Shown here: piece after piece, positions 34,772 through 47,221 of the stretch | Layout of the letters: every line of letters starts with the position of its first letter | How positions within the stretch are numbered: the stretch's first letter is position 1 | DNA from: Zoroaster sp. YZ-2022 | Lineage: Eukaryota > Echinodermata > Asteroidea > Forcipulatida > Zoroasteridae | Direction: 5' to 3' | Length of the DNA: 64,000 nt | Assembly: GCA_029582265.1 (NCBI GenBank) | Contig: CM055819.1 | Span: 40,042,761-40,106,760 of the forward strand | Notes under the pieces: generated by a model | Databases searched by the model: none | What the model was told of the DNA's origin: nothing | What the model saw: the letters and a program-made list of their open reading frames with translations, nothing else | Program-made: the position numbers and the translations under genes

Positions 34772-37700
34772 CAGTGGCGTAGCTATGGGCGGGCCAGGCA
34801 GGGCCTAGGCCCGCCCACTTCTTGTCTAGGCCCTGCCATTGCCAAATAAAGAAGCTTTTTGTATAACTTTTTTTTTTTTAAACGATTTATGTTGTTTGCA
34901 TTCCTCTTCTATGTATGTTTGTGTGATATAGGCTACAGTGCATTTTATTTTATACTGTATACTTTAAAAAGGACAGGGGCTATCATGCTTGTAGGCTACT
35001 GGTTGGAGGCAACAACCTGTCTATTATTTATTTAAACCATTTAAATTTTGTTTTGTGTAGCGTCACTATAGCGTGTGTTGTAATTGGCTGGTTCAATGGC
35101 ATTGCCGAATGAAATCGCGTGCGTCATATCACTCAGTTCGGTTATTTTCTAGAACCTACCATACCAGCTGTTTCGCTGATGCTAACGTTTGCTAATTTTT
35201 ACCGCGACCTAGTAGCTTATTCAGCAGCAATGGCGAAAGACAAATGTCCATTACAGGTTTCTTTAAAAAACCAAGATTGGAGGAAGAGGAACATGTCAAG
35301 AAATCTGTTAATCTTGGGGAGGGGGTCGGTGTCAGTGATTCCGCGCTGAGAGACGAACATCAACCTTCACTGCTAACGACAACGTTACCAGCAACTGACA
35401 CAGAAATGGCTAACGTTAGCCAACAGTCCGCGCCACGGACTGTGGAGGAATGTGACCCAGGACCAGGCCCATCACAGCCATCAAGGACTCCGCCACCAGA
35501 CCTCTCTGCTGTCGACGAACCGGAGACTCAACCAAAATTGCAAAGTTTTCCTGGGACTGTCAAATCCGGAAAATCGCGTTCCTTTTCTACAAATTGGTAT
35601 AAAGAGTTCACCTGGATTGAGTACAGCAAATCAAGGGATGCTATATTTTGCAAATGTTGTCGCCATTTCCCTGGGATTAAATGGAATATTCTTTTATGCA
35701 AGAGATGGATTTACAGATTGGAAGCACCTCAGACTGGCTTGTTCCAAACACGAGAAAAGCAAACCGCATGCTATTGCTCTTAGTAAACTGGTGGCATACA
35801 GAGAAAGTCATGGGCCAAATAGCCGTGGGACTGTTCTAAACCAAATGCACGGAGATGCCAGTAACATTGCTTTCATTGAACGAAACCGTGAACATGTGAA
35901 GGTGGTACTAGATATCGTCATGATGTGTGCTAAACAGGACATTTCTCTCCGGGGGCACAGAGAAACAGAGGATGCCTTAAATAAAGGTAACTTTTTGGAA
36001 TTGTTCAAGTTCATTTCCAAGTATGATCCACAAGTGGAAAACAGGCTCCAGCAGCTTCCACGCAACGCTACACTGATGAGCCCCGAGATTCAAAATGAGC
36101 TACTGGAATGTGCAGCTTCATTATTACTTAGAAAAATCAAGAAAGAAGTTCAAGAGTCGACACATTTCGCCATATTAGCAGATGAGTACAAAGACCAATC
36201 CAAACGTGAGCTACTAGCTGTGTGTCTCCGTTTCATTCATGGTGGGGTGATAAAGGAGAGGGCTGTTGGATTTACTGACACAGCTGATATGTCTGCAGAT
36301 GGGATAGCAAAGAAAATCCTGGAAGTACTTGAACCGTTGGAGCTGGATCCATCTCTTTGTGTGGGATTTTGTTTTGATGGTGCTTCAGTGATGTCGGGAA
36401 ACAGAGGTGGGGTACATATTATTCTGAAGCAAACCTTTCCACGAGCTGTTTATACACACTGCAACTCCCATCATTTGAACCTTGTTTTATGCACCGCTGC
36501 TAAAGTGTCAGGAAATATCAGCACGTTTTTTGACACCGTGAATCAGCTCCATAATTTCATGTCTGGGCCCGCAGACACGCGCGGTTCATGCAACTGCAAA
36601 AAGGAATGCACCCCAGCGGGAAGCTTATGGAGCTAGAGAGACCTACTGATGTAAGATGGAGCTCGAAGTCAGGATCCGTTAGTAAAACACTGCAGCTACT
36701 TGACGTGATATTGGAGACTCTAGCTGAATTTTCGGAAGAAAGTGGGCAAACAAAGTTGGAAGCAGAGTCCCTATTACATCAAATTCAAACCAAGAAATTC
36801 ATCTTTCTTCTTGTAACATTCGGCAAACTATTTGATGTAAGTGACTTTGCAACAAAGGGACTACAGAGCTCTACCTTATGCGTCTCTGATTGTATTGATC
36901 TGATAGGGATTCTAAAAGACAGCTTTTCCAAGTTCAGAGAGAACACGAATAGTGACTTTGACAAAGTCCTAAAATTAACTGAAGAGTTGATGAGGAAGAA
37001 TGATATCAGTGATTGGGATGTCACCTCCTCGCGACAGAGAAAAATACCGGCGAGGCTGAATGACACTGTGGTGACCACTTCGTTGGGAAAGAGCTCCAGT
37101 ATAAAAAGCAACGAAGATCTTAGGAAAATGTGGAATGCTCTTCTGGATAGACAGATAACAGAACTTAATAGCAGGTTTCAGGAATACACATATGGAATTA
37201 TGCAAGCAGCGGCCTCCTTACTGCCTGGATCCACAACATTTGGGGAACACGAGCTGCTGAGGAACCCAAGCAAGCAGTTTGGCATATCCATCGAAGAAGC
37301 TGAATATTCTGTTTTCATACAACAGCTGAGACGCAAAATGAATGCGGACAGAACATTCCATCTCTAATGGAAGTGCTTGACAACTGTCCAGCAGAGATTT
37401 TCCCCAATGTCAGCGCACTGCTACGGGCCATCATAACCCTCCCAATGACCTCGTGTACAGTGGAGAGAATCTTCTCAACGACAAATAGGATAAAAACAAG
37501 ACTGAGAGCCTCAATGTCAACAACTCACCTGAACAATTTCGCCCTTTTATCCTTTGAACGGGAATTGTCGGACTCATTGGACTATGATGAAATTATATCC
37601 ATCTTCAACAGCAAGCCCCGGCGCCTACGTCTCATCCTGTAGGCCTATGGATTAGTCCTTCACAAGAAGACGTCAAAGGTAGGCCCATACTACTATTTTT

Positions 37701-37912
37701 CTGTTAACCTATTTGTTATAAGTTTGTTGTGTTACTGTTGTGAAGCAATTTGTATATATTGTGTGTCAGTGTGTGCGTGTGTGCGTCGGTCGCTGTTCCA
37801 CCGGCACAAACATAAATCGGCGCCCGTGTATGGATGGATTTATGGATGAATTCTATGGCCCGTCCATTTTTACTCAGGCCCAGCCGAATCTTTATTTCTG
37901 GCTACGCCACTG
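34772..37912 (+). mobile_element. hAT DNA transposon, 3,141 bp, with 8-bp target duplication
   Basis: Perfect 12-bp terminal inverted repeats CAGTGGCGTAGC / GCTACGCCACTG. They are flanked by an exact GTCATGTC duplication (34,764-34,771 and 37,913-37,920). Subterminal GGGCCTAGGCCCG and CAGGCCCAG motifs are present. The unoccupied site GGGGTCATGTCTGTGTAAG exists once in copy 2 (43,319 on) and once in copy 3 (48,369 on). It carries one transposase gene on the plus strand. Confidence 0.97.
35244..37642 (+). pseudogene. hAT transposase (TTF/ZMYM1-like type), three frameshifts
   Basis: DDE transposase of the hAT superfamily. The N-terminus MSITGFFKKPR is followed by a TTF-type zinc finger (FSTNWYKEFTWIEYS, then FCKCCRHF at about 35,590-35,670). 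The catalytic core has FAILADEYKDQS (first Asp), GFCFDGASVMSGNRGG (second Asp) and CNSHHLNLV. Next comes PTDVRWSSKS, and the C-terminal dimerisation domain has TLPMTSCTVERIFSTTN, which holds the catalytic Glu. The frame moves from phase 3 to 1 near 35,690, 1 to 3 near 36,590, and 3 to 2 near 37,350. All conserved motifs survive, so inactivation is fairly recent or some shifts are sequence errors. The start chosen is the ATG before SITGFFKK; an ATG 14 bases upstream opens only a short alternative frame. Confidence 0.92.
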
Positions 37913-39927
37913 GTCATGTCTGTGTAAGAAATGTGACATAGTTCAAGGTCTTTAAGATGATGCAAAGATTGTGAAAATATTTTCTGTGGTTCATGAGATA
38001 TGATTTTTTGAATTTTTTTGAAATTTTCAACTTCCGGTTTCGACCGGAAGCAGAGATCGGATTGGGGTCAAGTCTGTGTACGAAAAATCACATAATTAAA
38101 GATCTATAACATGGTGCAAAGACTGTGAAAATATCGTTTGTGGTTCATGAGATATGATTTTTTGAAAATATTAACCTTTGATTTAGTGTAATTCGATATC
38201 TGATGACCTCACTATGACGTCACAACTTAGTGTACAACTACAGTTAAGGTATATATACAACTACATGTTAAGGTCTAACTATGTGTGAAGTTTTAAGGTT
38301 CTGTGAACTCTGCAACTATGTTTTTGTCTCTGGATAAGTCTTAAAGAGAAGAAGAAAAAGAAGAAGAACTAGAGGTATAGAGTTTGTTAAAAACAAACTC
38401 GAGGTGTTTGGGGATTCATCATGTTATGGCGTCATCACCTAAAGTTGTTTAAAAATACATTAATTTAGTCTATTGTCTATGGCTGTCGCTCGAACACCTA
38501 AAAATAACAAGAGTTACTTCAGGAGATATGTTTTTATTATATATAATGAAAATAACATATAATGTGCTGAATACATTAACTTCCGGTTCAGTCATCCCAT
38601 ATAATTTTAAATTCCTCCAACCGAATTAAGTTTGAAGTTGGTAAATATGGTTTTCTCTTCAGAAAGGTTTCATGACAAAATTTGCATTCGTGGTGCCAAG
38701 GGCGACTTGACAAGAGACTATGGCTCACGGGAGTTAAGTTCGTGTGACTTGACCACGGGTGTGCAATGAAAATGTGTTCAGAAATTGAGTTTTGTGACAC
38801 ATATCAGGCATGAGCGTGGAAACAGTTTAATAGATCATTACATGTAAATTGCTAATATATAAATCACAATCACGAAACTTGCCAGTTTGGCAGATATTTG
38901 CATTTGAATGACATGAAAATAGCGCGCCCTCTTTCGGCCATTCTTAGAAAACTGTACATTTCAATGTGGACTTTTGTATAATTTGAATAGTTCACATGGG
39001 CTATGTTTTATGTTTGGAAGAGTTTGGAAAAGGGGATTCCATATTTGGGGAATATTTGATGATGTCATTGTAAAGAAATTAACCAGTTTAAAAATTGCCT
39101 TGAATAAAAGGTCTGAACCCGACTGCTCCTGAACGTCTGATCCCCAGTCCTCTACCCCTTACTCCCAGGGAGTGCGATCCATGGTGTCGTGGGGTAGTAT
39201 TCCAATTTAATTAATCATGTGAAAACATTCTAAATTGACCATACATTTCAATATTTTGGGGTTTCGTTTTCCATCCCCCATCTCCTTGCCTTGAGCCCCA
39301 CCCTCTTTGGGCAACCCTGGATCTAACCCTGCCTACATCAAAGACCAATTTGTAAATCTTTTATCATCTTTAAAAAGTTCAGTATTGGTTATTAATTGTC
39401 AATGTTTTGTGTAAATATTTAAATTGATAAAACACATTCTTCGTTAATACACACAATTAATAAGTTATTTAAATAAAGGAAATGCAAAACAAATTTATCT
39501 TTTGTATGACACTTCTGCTTTATTTTGTCATGGTCATGATACTCCTTTTCCATCCATTTTTGCACCCATCAATAATAATCCATTTCATACAGGATAAAGG
39601 TTATCCAAACTTCTAGGTCTAATTTGCAATGAAAAAAAATAATTTTGTCTGAAGTACTAAATATTCCAACAAGTGAACCTGTAGTCCCTGGCATTAATTG
39701 GTTTTGGCTAGTATTGTTGAACCTTAAGCACACTTTAAAAAAAACTGTTACTGGTGCATGAAAAAAAAGTCAACAGATTTTCAATTAAAGATAATGGTTA
39801 AAGGGCAATATCATCTCAATCAGAGTAGACTTTCAATGGGTCGTGGAATGAGTGTCCTAGTGTAAGATGAACAAAGCAGGCAATTGAAAATTACTGGCTC
39901 ATTTGTTAAGCAGTCTGCAAGGATAAG

Positions 39928-40622
39928 TCATCTGAAGTTGATGGCCAGGGCAGCTGTAATGCCATGTGATTTCTTCATTAAAAGTGTATTATATAGTACA
40001 GCTGATGCATTGAAGAGTGTGTGAAGATATGCACTTTCATGTAAAAATCTCTCTGCTTTTCCAGCACCTTCACTGCTGTCCAGTTCTTTTGCAGTGAGAG
40101 ATTGGCTGTACACCAAGTCAATTGTATTCTTAGTAAATGATCTATGAATTACCAGCGTAGGAAATGTACTTTTCAGGCGTGTTTTCAGATTGTGGGTCAA
40201 CTCCAGTCAACTCCCTCCACTTCTTGTACATACTTGATGAACTTACGATGTAATGACTTTGTGAAAAGAATTTCATTGTTTTTATTATTCTCTTCTGGAT
40301 GACTTCTTCACAGAATTTTATTTATGCATCATTGTACCAAATAGGTATTTCATCTGATGGATCTGGCCTTGTCAAGAATTGGGTACATACTCATTATAGC
40401 AAAGACAATGATAGCAAACTTCCAAACCCACAAGATCTTTATCTTCGATTTGCAAAAGTAACCTCTCATCTTTCCGTTGGGCTGCTTCAAACAGTTGGCA
40501 TGCAATCAAGGTTTGGCACTGTGAATACTTATCAGTTTTTCTCAATTTTTCTCGGTTTGTCAGGGAGTAACTCTGATGAAGACCACGGTTTTCTTCTCTG
40601 GGGTTCAGTGCTGCATTCTTAA
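39928..40622 (-). pseudogene. Relic of an uncharacterised invertebrate protein family, copy 2
   Basis: Read on the minus strand from 40,600. One block reads LRKTDKYSQCQTLIACQLFE, then AAQRKDERLLLQIEDKDLVG and LEVCYHCLCY. A gap with stops follows. A second block, in the frame that is open from 40,200, starts HNLKTRLKSTFPTLVIHRSF, continues KNTIDLVYSQSLTAKEL and ends at 39,928. The pattern (C-x-x-C region, AA-x-R-D, E-x-x-YH-x-x-CY, then LK-x-RL-x-x-x-FPTLV and Y-S-x-x-L-x-A-x-EL) is one I associate with large uncharacterised proteins expanded in invertebrate genomes. No function is known to me. Stops and frame changes show that it is dead. Confidence 0.55.
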
Positions 40623-41249
40623 CGCTCGACCTCATATTGACCTGAATATGTATGAAGAAAGAATGATAAATATTTAATAGAAATAGAGGAATAAGTGAGT
40701 AAGGGAATGGGCATTGTAGACAAAAGAGAGTGAAAATTAACAAAAGTAAACACACAAGACAAGGTAAACAGATGCTGAAAAAGCAACATATAACTAGAAA
40801 CAATTTTACTGCAGACTAAGCTTGGGCGATAAACACGATATCGAATATTGATTTATTCGATTACAATATTGAGAACCTATTTAAGTTATCGGCATATTGG
40901 CGAATTACGAATACAAATATATCATGATAAAATATAAATCGACATTGTGAGTCAAGTCAGATATTCCATGGAAATAAAATCATTAGTCTTTTGAGCTTTT
41001 AGAAATGAGAAACAAAAGCAAACTACTTCAGAAGTACATACACGCTCTGCAAATAAATTTGCAATTTATTGTGACACTTGTAGAGGGGTACATACCTGTG
41101 GTTATTGGCTCTAAAGCAATCATGCATGAATGCAAAAAAAGAATTGCGATATTATTGAAAATTGCAATATATGTTTGCCGATATATCGTGGATAAAAAAA
41201 ATCGTTATCGCCCAAGCTTACTGCATACTTGAAACTTGATTGAATTTTT

Positions 41250-41686
41250 GGAAAGAATGTCGTATCCGACCACCACTTTTAAAGGTTTTTTTGGAATTTT
41301 TTTGCAACCACTAACCAGTTAAAAATTATTCTATCGATTTTTGGTGGTACAGAAAGCGAAAACTATCTTTAAAATCCACTTTTATTTCCCTTCTAAAAAA
41401 TCCTCCCATTCAGAAAATAGAAGGATCCTATTATAGTTGCCACTGCGCATGTACAAATGACCGTGTTGGTCACTAATTGTGGAGTTTACGACATCAGACT
41501 GACATGACTGAGGAATTCATCGTATAGCAAAATGGCTGATTTTTCATGAAATAAATATCCTGGAATAATGTGAAGTATATGTTCATCATCATCATCCATA
41601 TGTTCTCCACCTTACGAGGTAGGTAAGATTACTTTAATGGTTATACTGAATGAGAAAAAGTGGCGGTCGGATGCGACATTCTACCC
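41250..41686. mobile_element. MITE (8-bp duplication family), copy 2
   Basis: Ends GGAAAGAATGTCGTATCC and GACATTCTACCC, flanked by GAATTTTT on the left (41,242-41,249) and GTATTTTT on the right. It is the ortholog by duplication of the MITE in copy 1 and holds the unoccupied TTAA site. Confidence 0.88.
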
Positions 41687-42449
41687 GTATTTTTCAATAT
41701 TTGCCTACCTTGATGTTTCTGTTTCTTCTTAATCTTATTTCTTCCCCTCAGCCCTGCAAATGGCATGGAAGCATTTGTACCACTCAGAGTGGTACCCATA
41801 AATCTGTAAATCGAATGGTAATTAATTTTAGGAATGTCGGCTATTCATCCATACATGTAAAATAATAAATAATTGGGTCAGCATCCATCTTCATTGTATA
41901 CGCTATGAAAAAATAACCCAAAACTTTAGTTCAGCTTGAAGTTCATTTCCATGCTTATTTACACCGCCAAAGGTTGAATATTCTTGGCTCATGTACAAAG
42001 TTATGTTTGTGCAACTACAATACATGTAGTATTACTTTTAAGTATCTGATAAAACTCCATTATAAAGATCCCATTTTCAACAGTGCTGATTTTTTCCCCC
42101 AAAAAGTGCCCCTTTCAGAATTTTGATGGATTTGGGGTGGTTAGGGTTATAGTTTATTTTGTTGGTCAAGGTATTAACATGGTAACTATTGAAAATAATC
42201 ACCAGGAATGATCTTATTTTTAAATTGTCACTACACGATACTGAGGGACAGATCACAATGAGATATTAAAAGTCTGAAGACATAAGTTAAATTGTCAAGG
42301 ATATTTTTCATATAGGCCTAAGTCCAACTATTTTACAAAATATATGTAGTCTGATTAGGTCCAGATATTTTTCAAATTCTTTTAAAATTAATTCCTACAT
42401 TACCTGTAACGTTAGCTGCGACGTATGTTATGTACGTTAGCTCCAACAC

Positions 42450-42902
42450 TAACCGCCGTTGGTGGCGCTATTTTTCATATGCTTTTGTACTGTAAAAGTT
42501 TGTGACCTGCCGATTTTTTATGGTAAAATTCTAATATAAAGGGTAGTCTATGGATGGTGTCACTTCTAGTGTCGATAAATGGATACTACACATCGTGGTT
42601 ATCTTAAATGATCAATCCATGCCAACTGTAACGTTGGCTCAAAAACAGAGGAACTTGCACAAAATAGACTTTGTTAGTACTACAAGGATACATTGCAGGC
42701 ACATTCGGTCACAACCTTTTCTATTGAAACTGGATGTTAAAAATGACCAAATATTTAAATCAACAAAAATTCGTAACTTTGCATAGGGTTAACCTATCAT
42801 GACCACTGACCCCTCATTTTCTTTCTAATTTTTTGCTCTATCCAGTGATATGACATTTAAAAGCATTGAAGCAACTTCAAATTTTCATGAATCTGCCTAC
42901 CG
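42450..42902. mobile_element. AGGCAG-type MITE, inverted copy
   Basis: Reverse-complement match to 3983-4443: GTGTCGATAAATGG and AAGGGTAGTCTATGGATG match 4,262-4,350. It ends TTCATGAATCTGCCTACC. The left terminus lacks the last 15 or so family bases. Copy 3 has the uninterrupted site GCTCCAACAGCCCTAACGC at about 47,962. Confidence 0.75.
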
Positions 42903-43293
42903 GGCAACAGCCCTAACGCTTAGACATTGGCAATATCACACTCAACCATACCGTCTATTTCTTCCATCCACTTGCACATGAAAGAATCTTTGTCCAACTC
43001 ATCTCCAAAAATGATAACAATTTGGATTCCATGCTAAATTAGTACATTTTCTGCGACGCATTTTCTGCAGACGGGCCCGACACTCAGGGAAGCCATTGTT
43101 TTTGCTGCTGCATGGTACTATACTGTGCGCGTGCATGCATGGCAGGTCATGACCTGCGCGGTCTTCGTAAACTCGAACTATTCTATTCTAATTAGATCAT
43201 GCATATACACACACTATAGGCCGATATGTCTGTGTGTAAGAGAACGTCAGTATGGCTGTGCTTCTGAATAGTCGTTCATTTAAAGTTCTGTTT

Positions 43294-43590
43294 TCGACCG
43301 GAAGGAGAGGTCAAATTGGGGTCATGTCTGTGTAAGAAATGTGACATAGTTCAAGGTCTTTAAGATGATGCAAAGATTGTGAAAATATTTTCTGTGGTTC
43401 ATGAGATATGATTTTTTGAATTTTTTGAAATTTTCAACTTCCGGTTTCGACCGGAAGCAGAGGTCGGATTGGGGTCACGTCTGTGTACGAAAAATCACAT
43501 AATTAAATATCTATAACATGGTGCAAAGACTGTGAAAATATCGTTTGTGTTTCATGAGATATGATTTTTTGAAAATATTAAACTTTGATT
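43294..43590. repeat. Dimeric repeat of about 150 bp, copy 2
   Basis: Uninterrupted version of the TTTCGACCGGAAG dimer (starts near 43,292 and 43,444). The GTCATGTC that is the hAT target in copy 1 is at 43,321-43,328. Confidence 0.75.
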
Positions 43591-45395
43591 TTGTGTAATT
43601 CGATATCTGATGATCACACTATGACGTCACAACTTGACATAAAACTACATGTTAAGGTCTAACTATGTGTGAAGTTTTAAGGTTCTGTGAACTCTGAAAC
43701 TATGTTTTTGTCTCTGGATAATTCTTAAAGAGAAGAAGAAGAAGAAAAAACTAGAGGTATAGAGTTTGTTAAAAACAAACTCAAGGTGTTCGAGTGCGCC
43801 TAATATGACATCATCACCTAAAGTTATTAAAGACAAGAGTTACTTCAGGAGATATGAGTTTTCATAATATGTAATATATATAAAATACCACATATTGTGT
43901 TATACTGAATACATTAACTTCTGGTTCAATTATGTGACGTCATTCATACTTCACAAAATTGTTTCTCATAATATGAGTTACTTCAGGAGATATGTGTTTT
44001 TATGATATATAATGAAAATAACATGTGCTGAATACATTAACTTCCGGTTCAGTCATCCCATATAATTTTAAATTCCTCCAACCAAATTAAGTCTGAACTT
44101 GGTAAATATGGTTTTCTCTTCAGAAAGGTTTCATGACAAAACTCGCATCAGTGGTGTCAAGTGCGACTTGACAAGAGACTATGGCTACGAGAGATAAGTT
44201 CGGCGTGTAATTATTTGACTTCAGACTACTAGACTAGGGGGTGTGCAATGAGTGTGTTCAGAAATTGAGTTTTGTGACACATATCAGGAATGAGCGTGGA
44301 AACAGTAGATCATTACATGTAAATTACTAATATATAAATCCACAATCACGAAACTTGCCCGTTTGGCAGATATTTGCATTTGAATGACATGAAAATAGCG
44401 CCCTCTTTCGGCCATTTTTAGAAAACTGTACATTTTAATGTACATTTCAATTTTGTATAATTTGAATAGTTCACATGGGCTATGTTTTTTATGTTTGGAA
44501 GAGTTTGGAAAGGGGATTCCATATTTGGGGAATATTTGTCATTGTAAAAAATGAACCAGTTTAAAAAAAATTGCCTTGAATAAAAGGTCTGAACCCGTCT
44601 GATCCCCCAGTCCTCTACCCCTTACTCCCAGGGTAAGATCCATGGTGTCGTGGGGTAGTATTGCAATTTAATTGATCATGTGAAAACAATCTAAATTGAC
44701 CATACATCTCAATATTTTGGGGTTTCGTTTCCCATCCCCCATCTCCTTGCCTTGAGCCCCACCCGCTTTGGGCAACTCTGATTCTAACCCTGCCTACATC
44801 AGAGACCAATTTGTAAATCTTTTATCATCTTTAAAAAGTTCAGTATTGGTTATTAATTGTCAATGTTTTGTGTAAATATTTAAATTGATAAAACACATTC
44901 TTCGTTAATACACACAATTAATAAGTAATAAAGGAAATGCAAAACAAATTTATCTTTTGAATGACATTTCTGCTTTATTTTGTCATGGTCATGATACTCC
45001 TTTTCCATCCATTTTTGCACCCATCAATAATAATCCATTTCATGCAGGATAAAGGTTATCCAAACTTCAAGGTCTAATTTGCAATGAAAAGAATAATTTT
45101 CTCTGAAGTACTAAATATTCCAACAAATATTCCAAGTGAACATGTAGTCCCTGCCATTAATTGGTTTTGGCTAGTATTGTTAAACCTTTAGCACACTTTA
45201 AAAAAACACCTTTTACTGGTGCATGAAAAGAAAGTCAACAGAATTTTTGAATTAAAGATAATGGTTAAAGGGGCAATATCATCTCAATCAGAGTAGACTT
45301 TCAACGGGTCATGGAATCAGTGTCCTAGTGTAAGATGAACAAAGCAGGCAATTGAAAATTACTGGCTCATTTGTTAAGCAGTCTGCAAGGATAAG

Positions 45396-46150
45396 TCATC
45401 TGAGGTTGATGGCCAGGGCAACTGTAATGCCATGTGATTTCTTCATTATAAGTGTATTATATAGTACAGCTGATGCATTGAAGAGTGTGTGAAGATTATT
45501 ATGCACTTTTATGTAAAAATCTCTCTGCTTCTCCAGCACCTTAACTGCTCCCAGTATCGGTATCAGTACACAATGTATCTGAGCCAACTGCAGTCTCTAT
45601 ACCAGTTCTTTTGTAGGGAGAGTTTGGCTGTACACCAAGTCAACTGTATTCTTAGTAAATGATCTATGAATTACCAGCGTAGGAAATGTACTTTTCAGAC
45701 GTGTTTTCAGATTGTGGGTCAACTCCAATCAACTCCCTCCACTTCTTGTACATACTTGATGAACTTACGATGTAATGACTTTGTGAAAAGAATTTCATTG
45801 TTTTTATTATTCTCTTCTGGATGACTTCTTCACAGAATTTTATTTATGCATCATTGTACCAAATAGGTATTTTATCTGATGGATTTGGCCTTGTCAAGAA
45901 TTGGGTACATACTCATTATAGCAAAGACAATGATAGCAAACTTCTAAACCCACAAGATCTTTATCTTCGATTTGCAAAAGTAACCTCTCATCTTTCCGTT
46001 GGGCTGCTTCAAATAGTTGGCATGCAATCAAGGTTTGGCACTGTGAATACTTATCAGTTTTTTTTTTTCTTAATTTTTCTCGGTTTGTCAGGAGTAAGTC
46101 TGATGAAGACCACGGTTTTCTTCTCTGGGGTTCAGTGCTGCATTCTTACC
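45396..46150 (-). pseudogene. Relic of the same uncharacterised protein family, copy 3
   Basis: Counterpart of 39,928-40,622. It has an extra run of bases (about 45,548-45,600) relative to copy 2, and a lengthened T-run near 46,060 that breaks the upstream block. The final frame again ends SHGITVALAINLR at 45,396. Confidence 0.5.
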
Positions 46151-46788
46151 GCTCGAGCTCATATTGACCTGAATATGTATGAAGAAAGAATGATAAATAT
46201 TTAATAGAAGTAGAGGAATAAGTGAGTAAGGGAATGGGCATTGTAGACAAAAGAGAGTGAAAATTAACAAAAGTAAACACACAAGACAAGGTAAACAGAT
46301 GAAAGAAACGAAAAGCAACATATAACTAGAAACAATTTTACTGCATACTAAGCTTGGGCAATAAACACGATATCGAATATTGCAATAACTTTTTTATTCG
46401 ATTACAATATCGAGAACCTATTTAAGTTATCGGCATATCGGCGAATCGCGAATACAAATATATCACGATAAAATATAAATCGACATTGTGAGTCAAGTCA
46501 GACATTCCATGGAAATAAAACCATTAGTCTTTTGAGCTTTTAGAAATGAGAAACAAAAGCAAACTACTTCAGAAGTACATACGCTCTGCAAATAAATTTG
46601 CAATTTATTGTGACACTTGTAGAGGGTACATACCTGTGGTTATTGGCTCTAAAGCAATCATGCATGAATGCAAAAAAAGAATTGCGATATTATTGAAAAT
46701 TGCAATATATGTTTGCCGATATATCGTGGATAAAAAAAAATCGTTATCGCCCAAGCTTACTGCATACTTGAAACTTGATTGAATTTTT

Positions 46789-47221
46789 GGAAAGAATGTC
46801 GTATCCTACCACCACTTTTAAAGGGTTTTGGGGAATTTTTTGCAACCACTAACCAGTTAAAAATTATTCTGTCGATTTTTGGTGGTACAGAAAGCGAAAA
46901 CTATCTTTAAAATCCACTTTTATTTCCCTTCTAAAAAATCCTACCCTTCAGAAAATAGAAGGATCCTATTATAGTTGCCACTGCGCATGTACAAATGACT
47001 GTGTTGGTCACTAATTGTGGAGTTTACGACATCAGACTGACATGACTGAGGAATTCATCGTATAGCAAAATGGCTGATTTTTCATGAAATAAATATCCTG
47101 GAATAATGTGAAGTATATGTCCATCATCATCCATATGTTCTCCACCTTACGAGGTAGGTAAGATTACTTTAATGGTTATATTGAATGAGAAAAAGTGGCG
47201 GTCGGATGCGACATTCTACCC
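46789..47221. mobile_element. MITE (8-bp duplication family), copy 3
   Basis: Ends GGAAAGAATGTCGTATCC and GACATTCTACCC, flanked by GAATTTTT (46,781-46,788) and GTATTTTT (47,222-47,229). Nearly identical to the copy at 41,250. Confidence 0.88.

Larger units (their letters stand above)
34733..38180. repeat. Dimeric repeat of about 150 bp, copy 1 (split by the hAT)
   Basis: Two successive related units, each beginning TTTCGACCGGAAG(G/C)AGAG and ending CATGAGATATGATTTTTTGA. The first is interrupted by the hAT element at 34,772-37,912. The second starts at 38,037. Confidence 0.75.
28132..40206. repeat. Tandem segmental duplication, copy 1 (disrupted by two transposons)
   Basis: Aligns with 40,207-45,732 over essentially its whole length once a 3.94 kb piggyBac-like element and a 3.14 kb hAT element are removed. 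This leaves a unit of roughly 5 kb after the gap. Shared landmarks include ACTTCTTCACAGAATTT (28,263; 40,301; 45,826), GATGGATTTGGGGTGGTTAG (33,971; 42,124; 47,659) and TTTCGACCGGAAG (38,037; 43,444; 48,497). The unit boundary at 40,206 is arbitrary. The first 1.1 kb differs from the other copies mainly by extra bases in homopolymer runs. Confidence 0.9.
40207..45732. repeat. Tandem segmental duplication, copy 2 (5,526 bp)
   Basis: The complete unit, lacking both the piggyBac-like and hAT insertions. It is nearly identical to copy 3 over 40,207-43,750 versus 45,733-48,780. It also carries an inserted AGGCAG MITE (42,450-42,902) missing from copies 1 and 3. Copies 2 and 3 share derived bases that copy 1 lacks, for example GTATTTTT instead of GAATTTTT right of the MITE. 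Confidence 0.9.

Noticed and set aside
40299..40622. 107-codon plus-strand frame present in copies 2 and 3
   Set aside because: The opposite strand reads as a relic of a known-looking protein family; the plus frame has no similarity and is a shadow.
41650..41865. 71-codon frame MRKSGGRMRHS..., conserved in all three tandem copies and at 33,518
   Set aside because: It begins inside the MITE terminus, and its conservation is explained by recent segment duplication.
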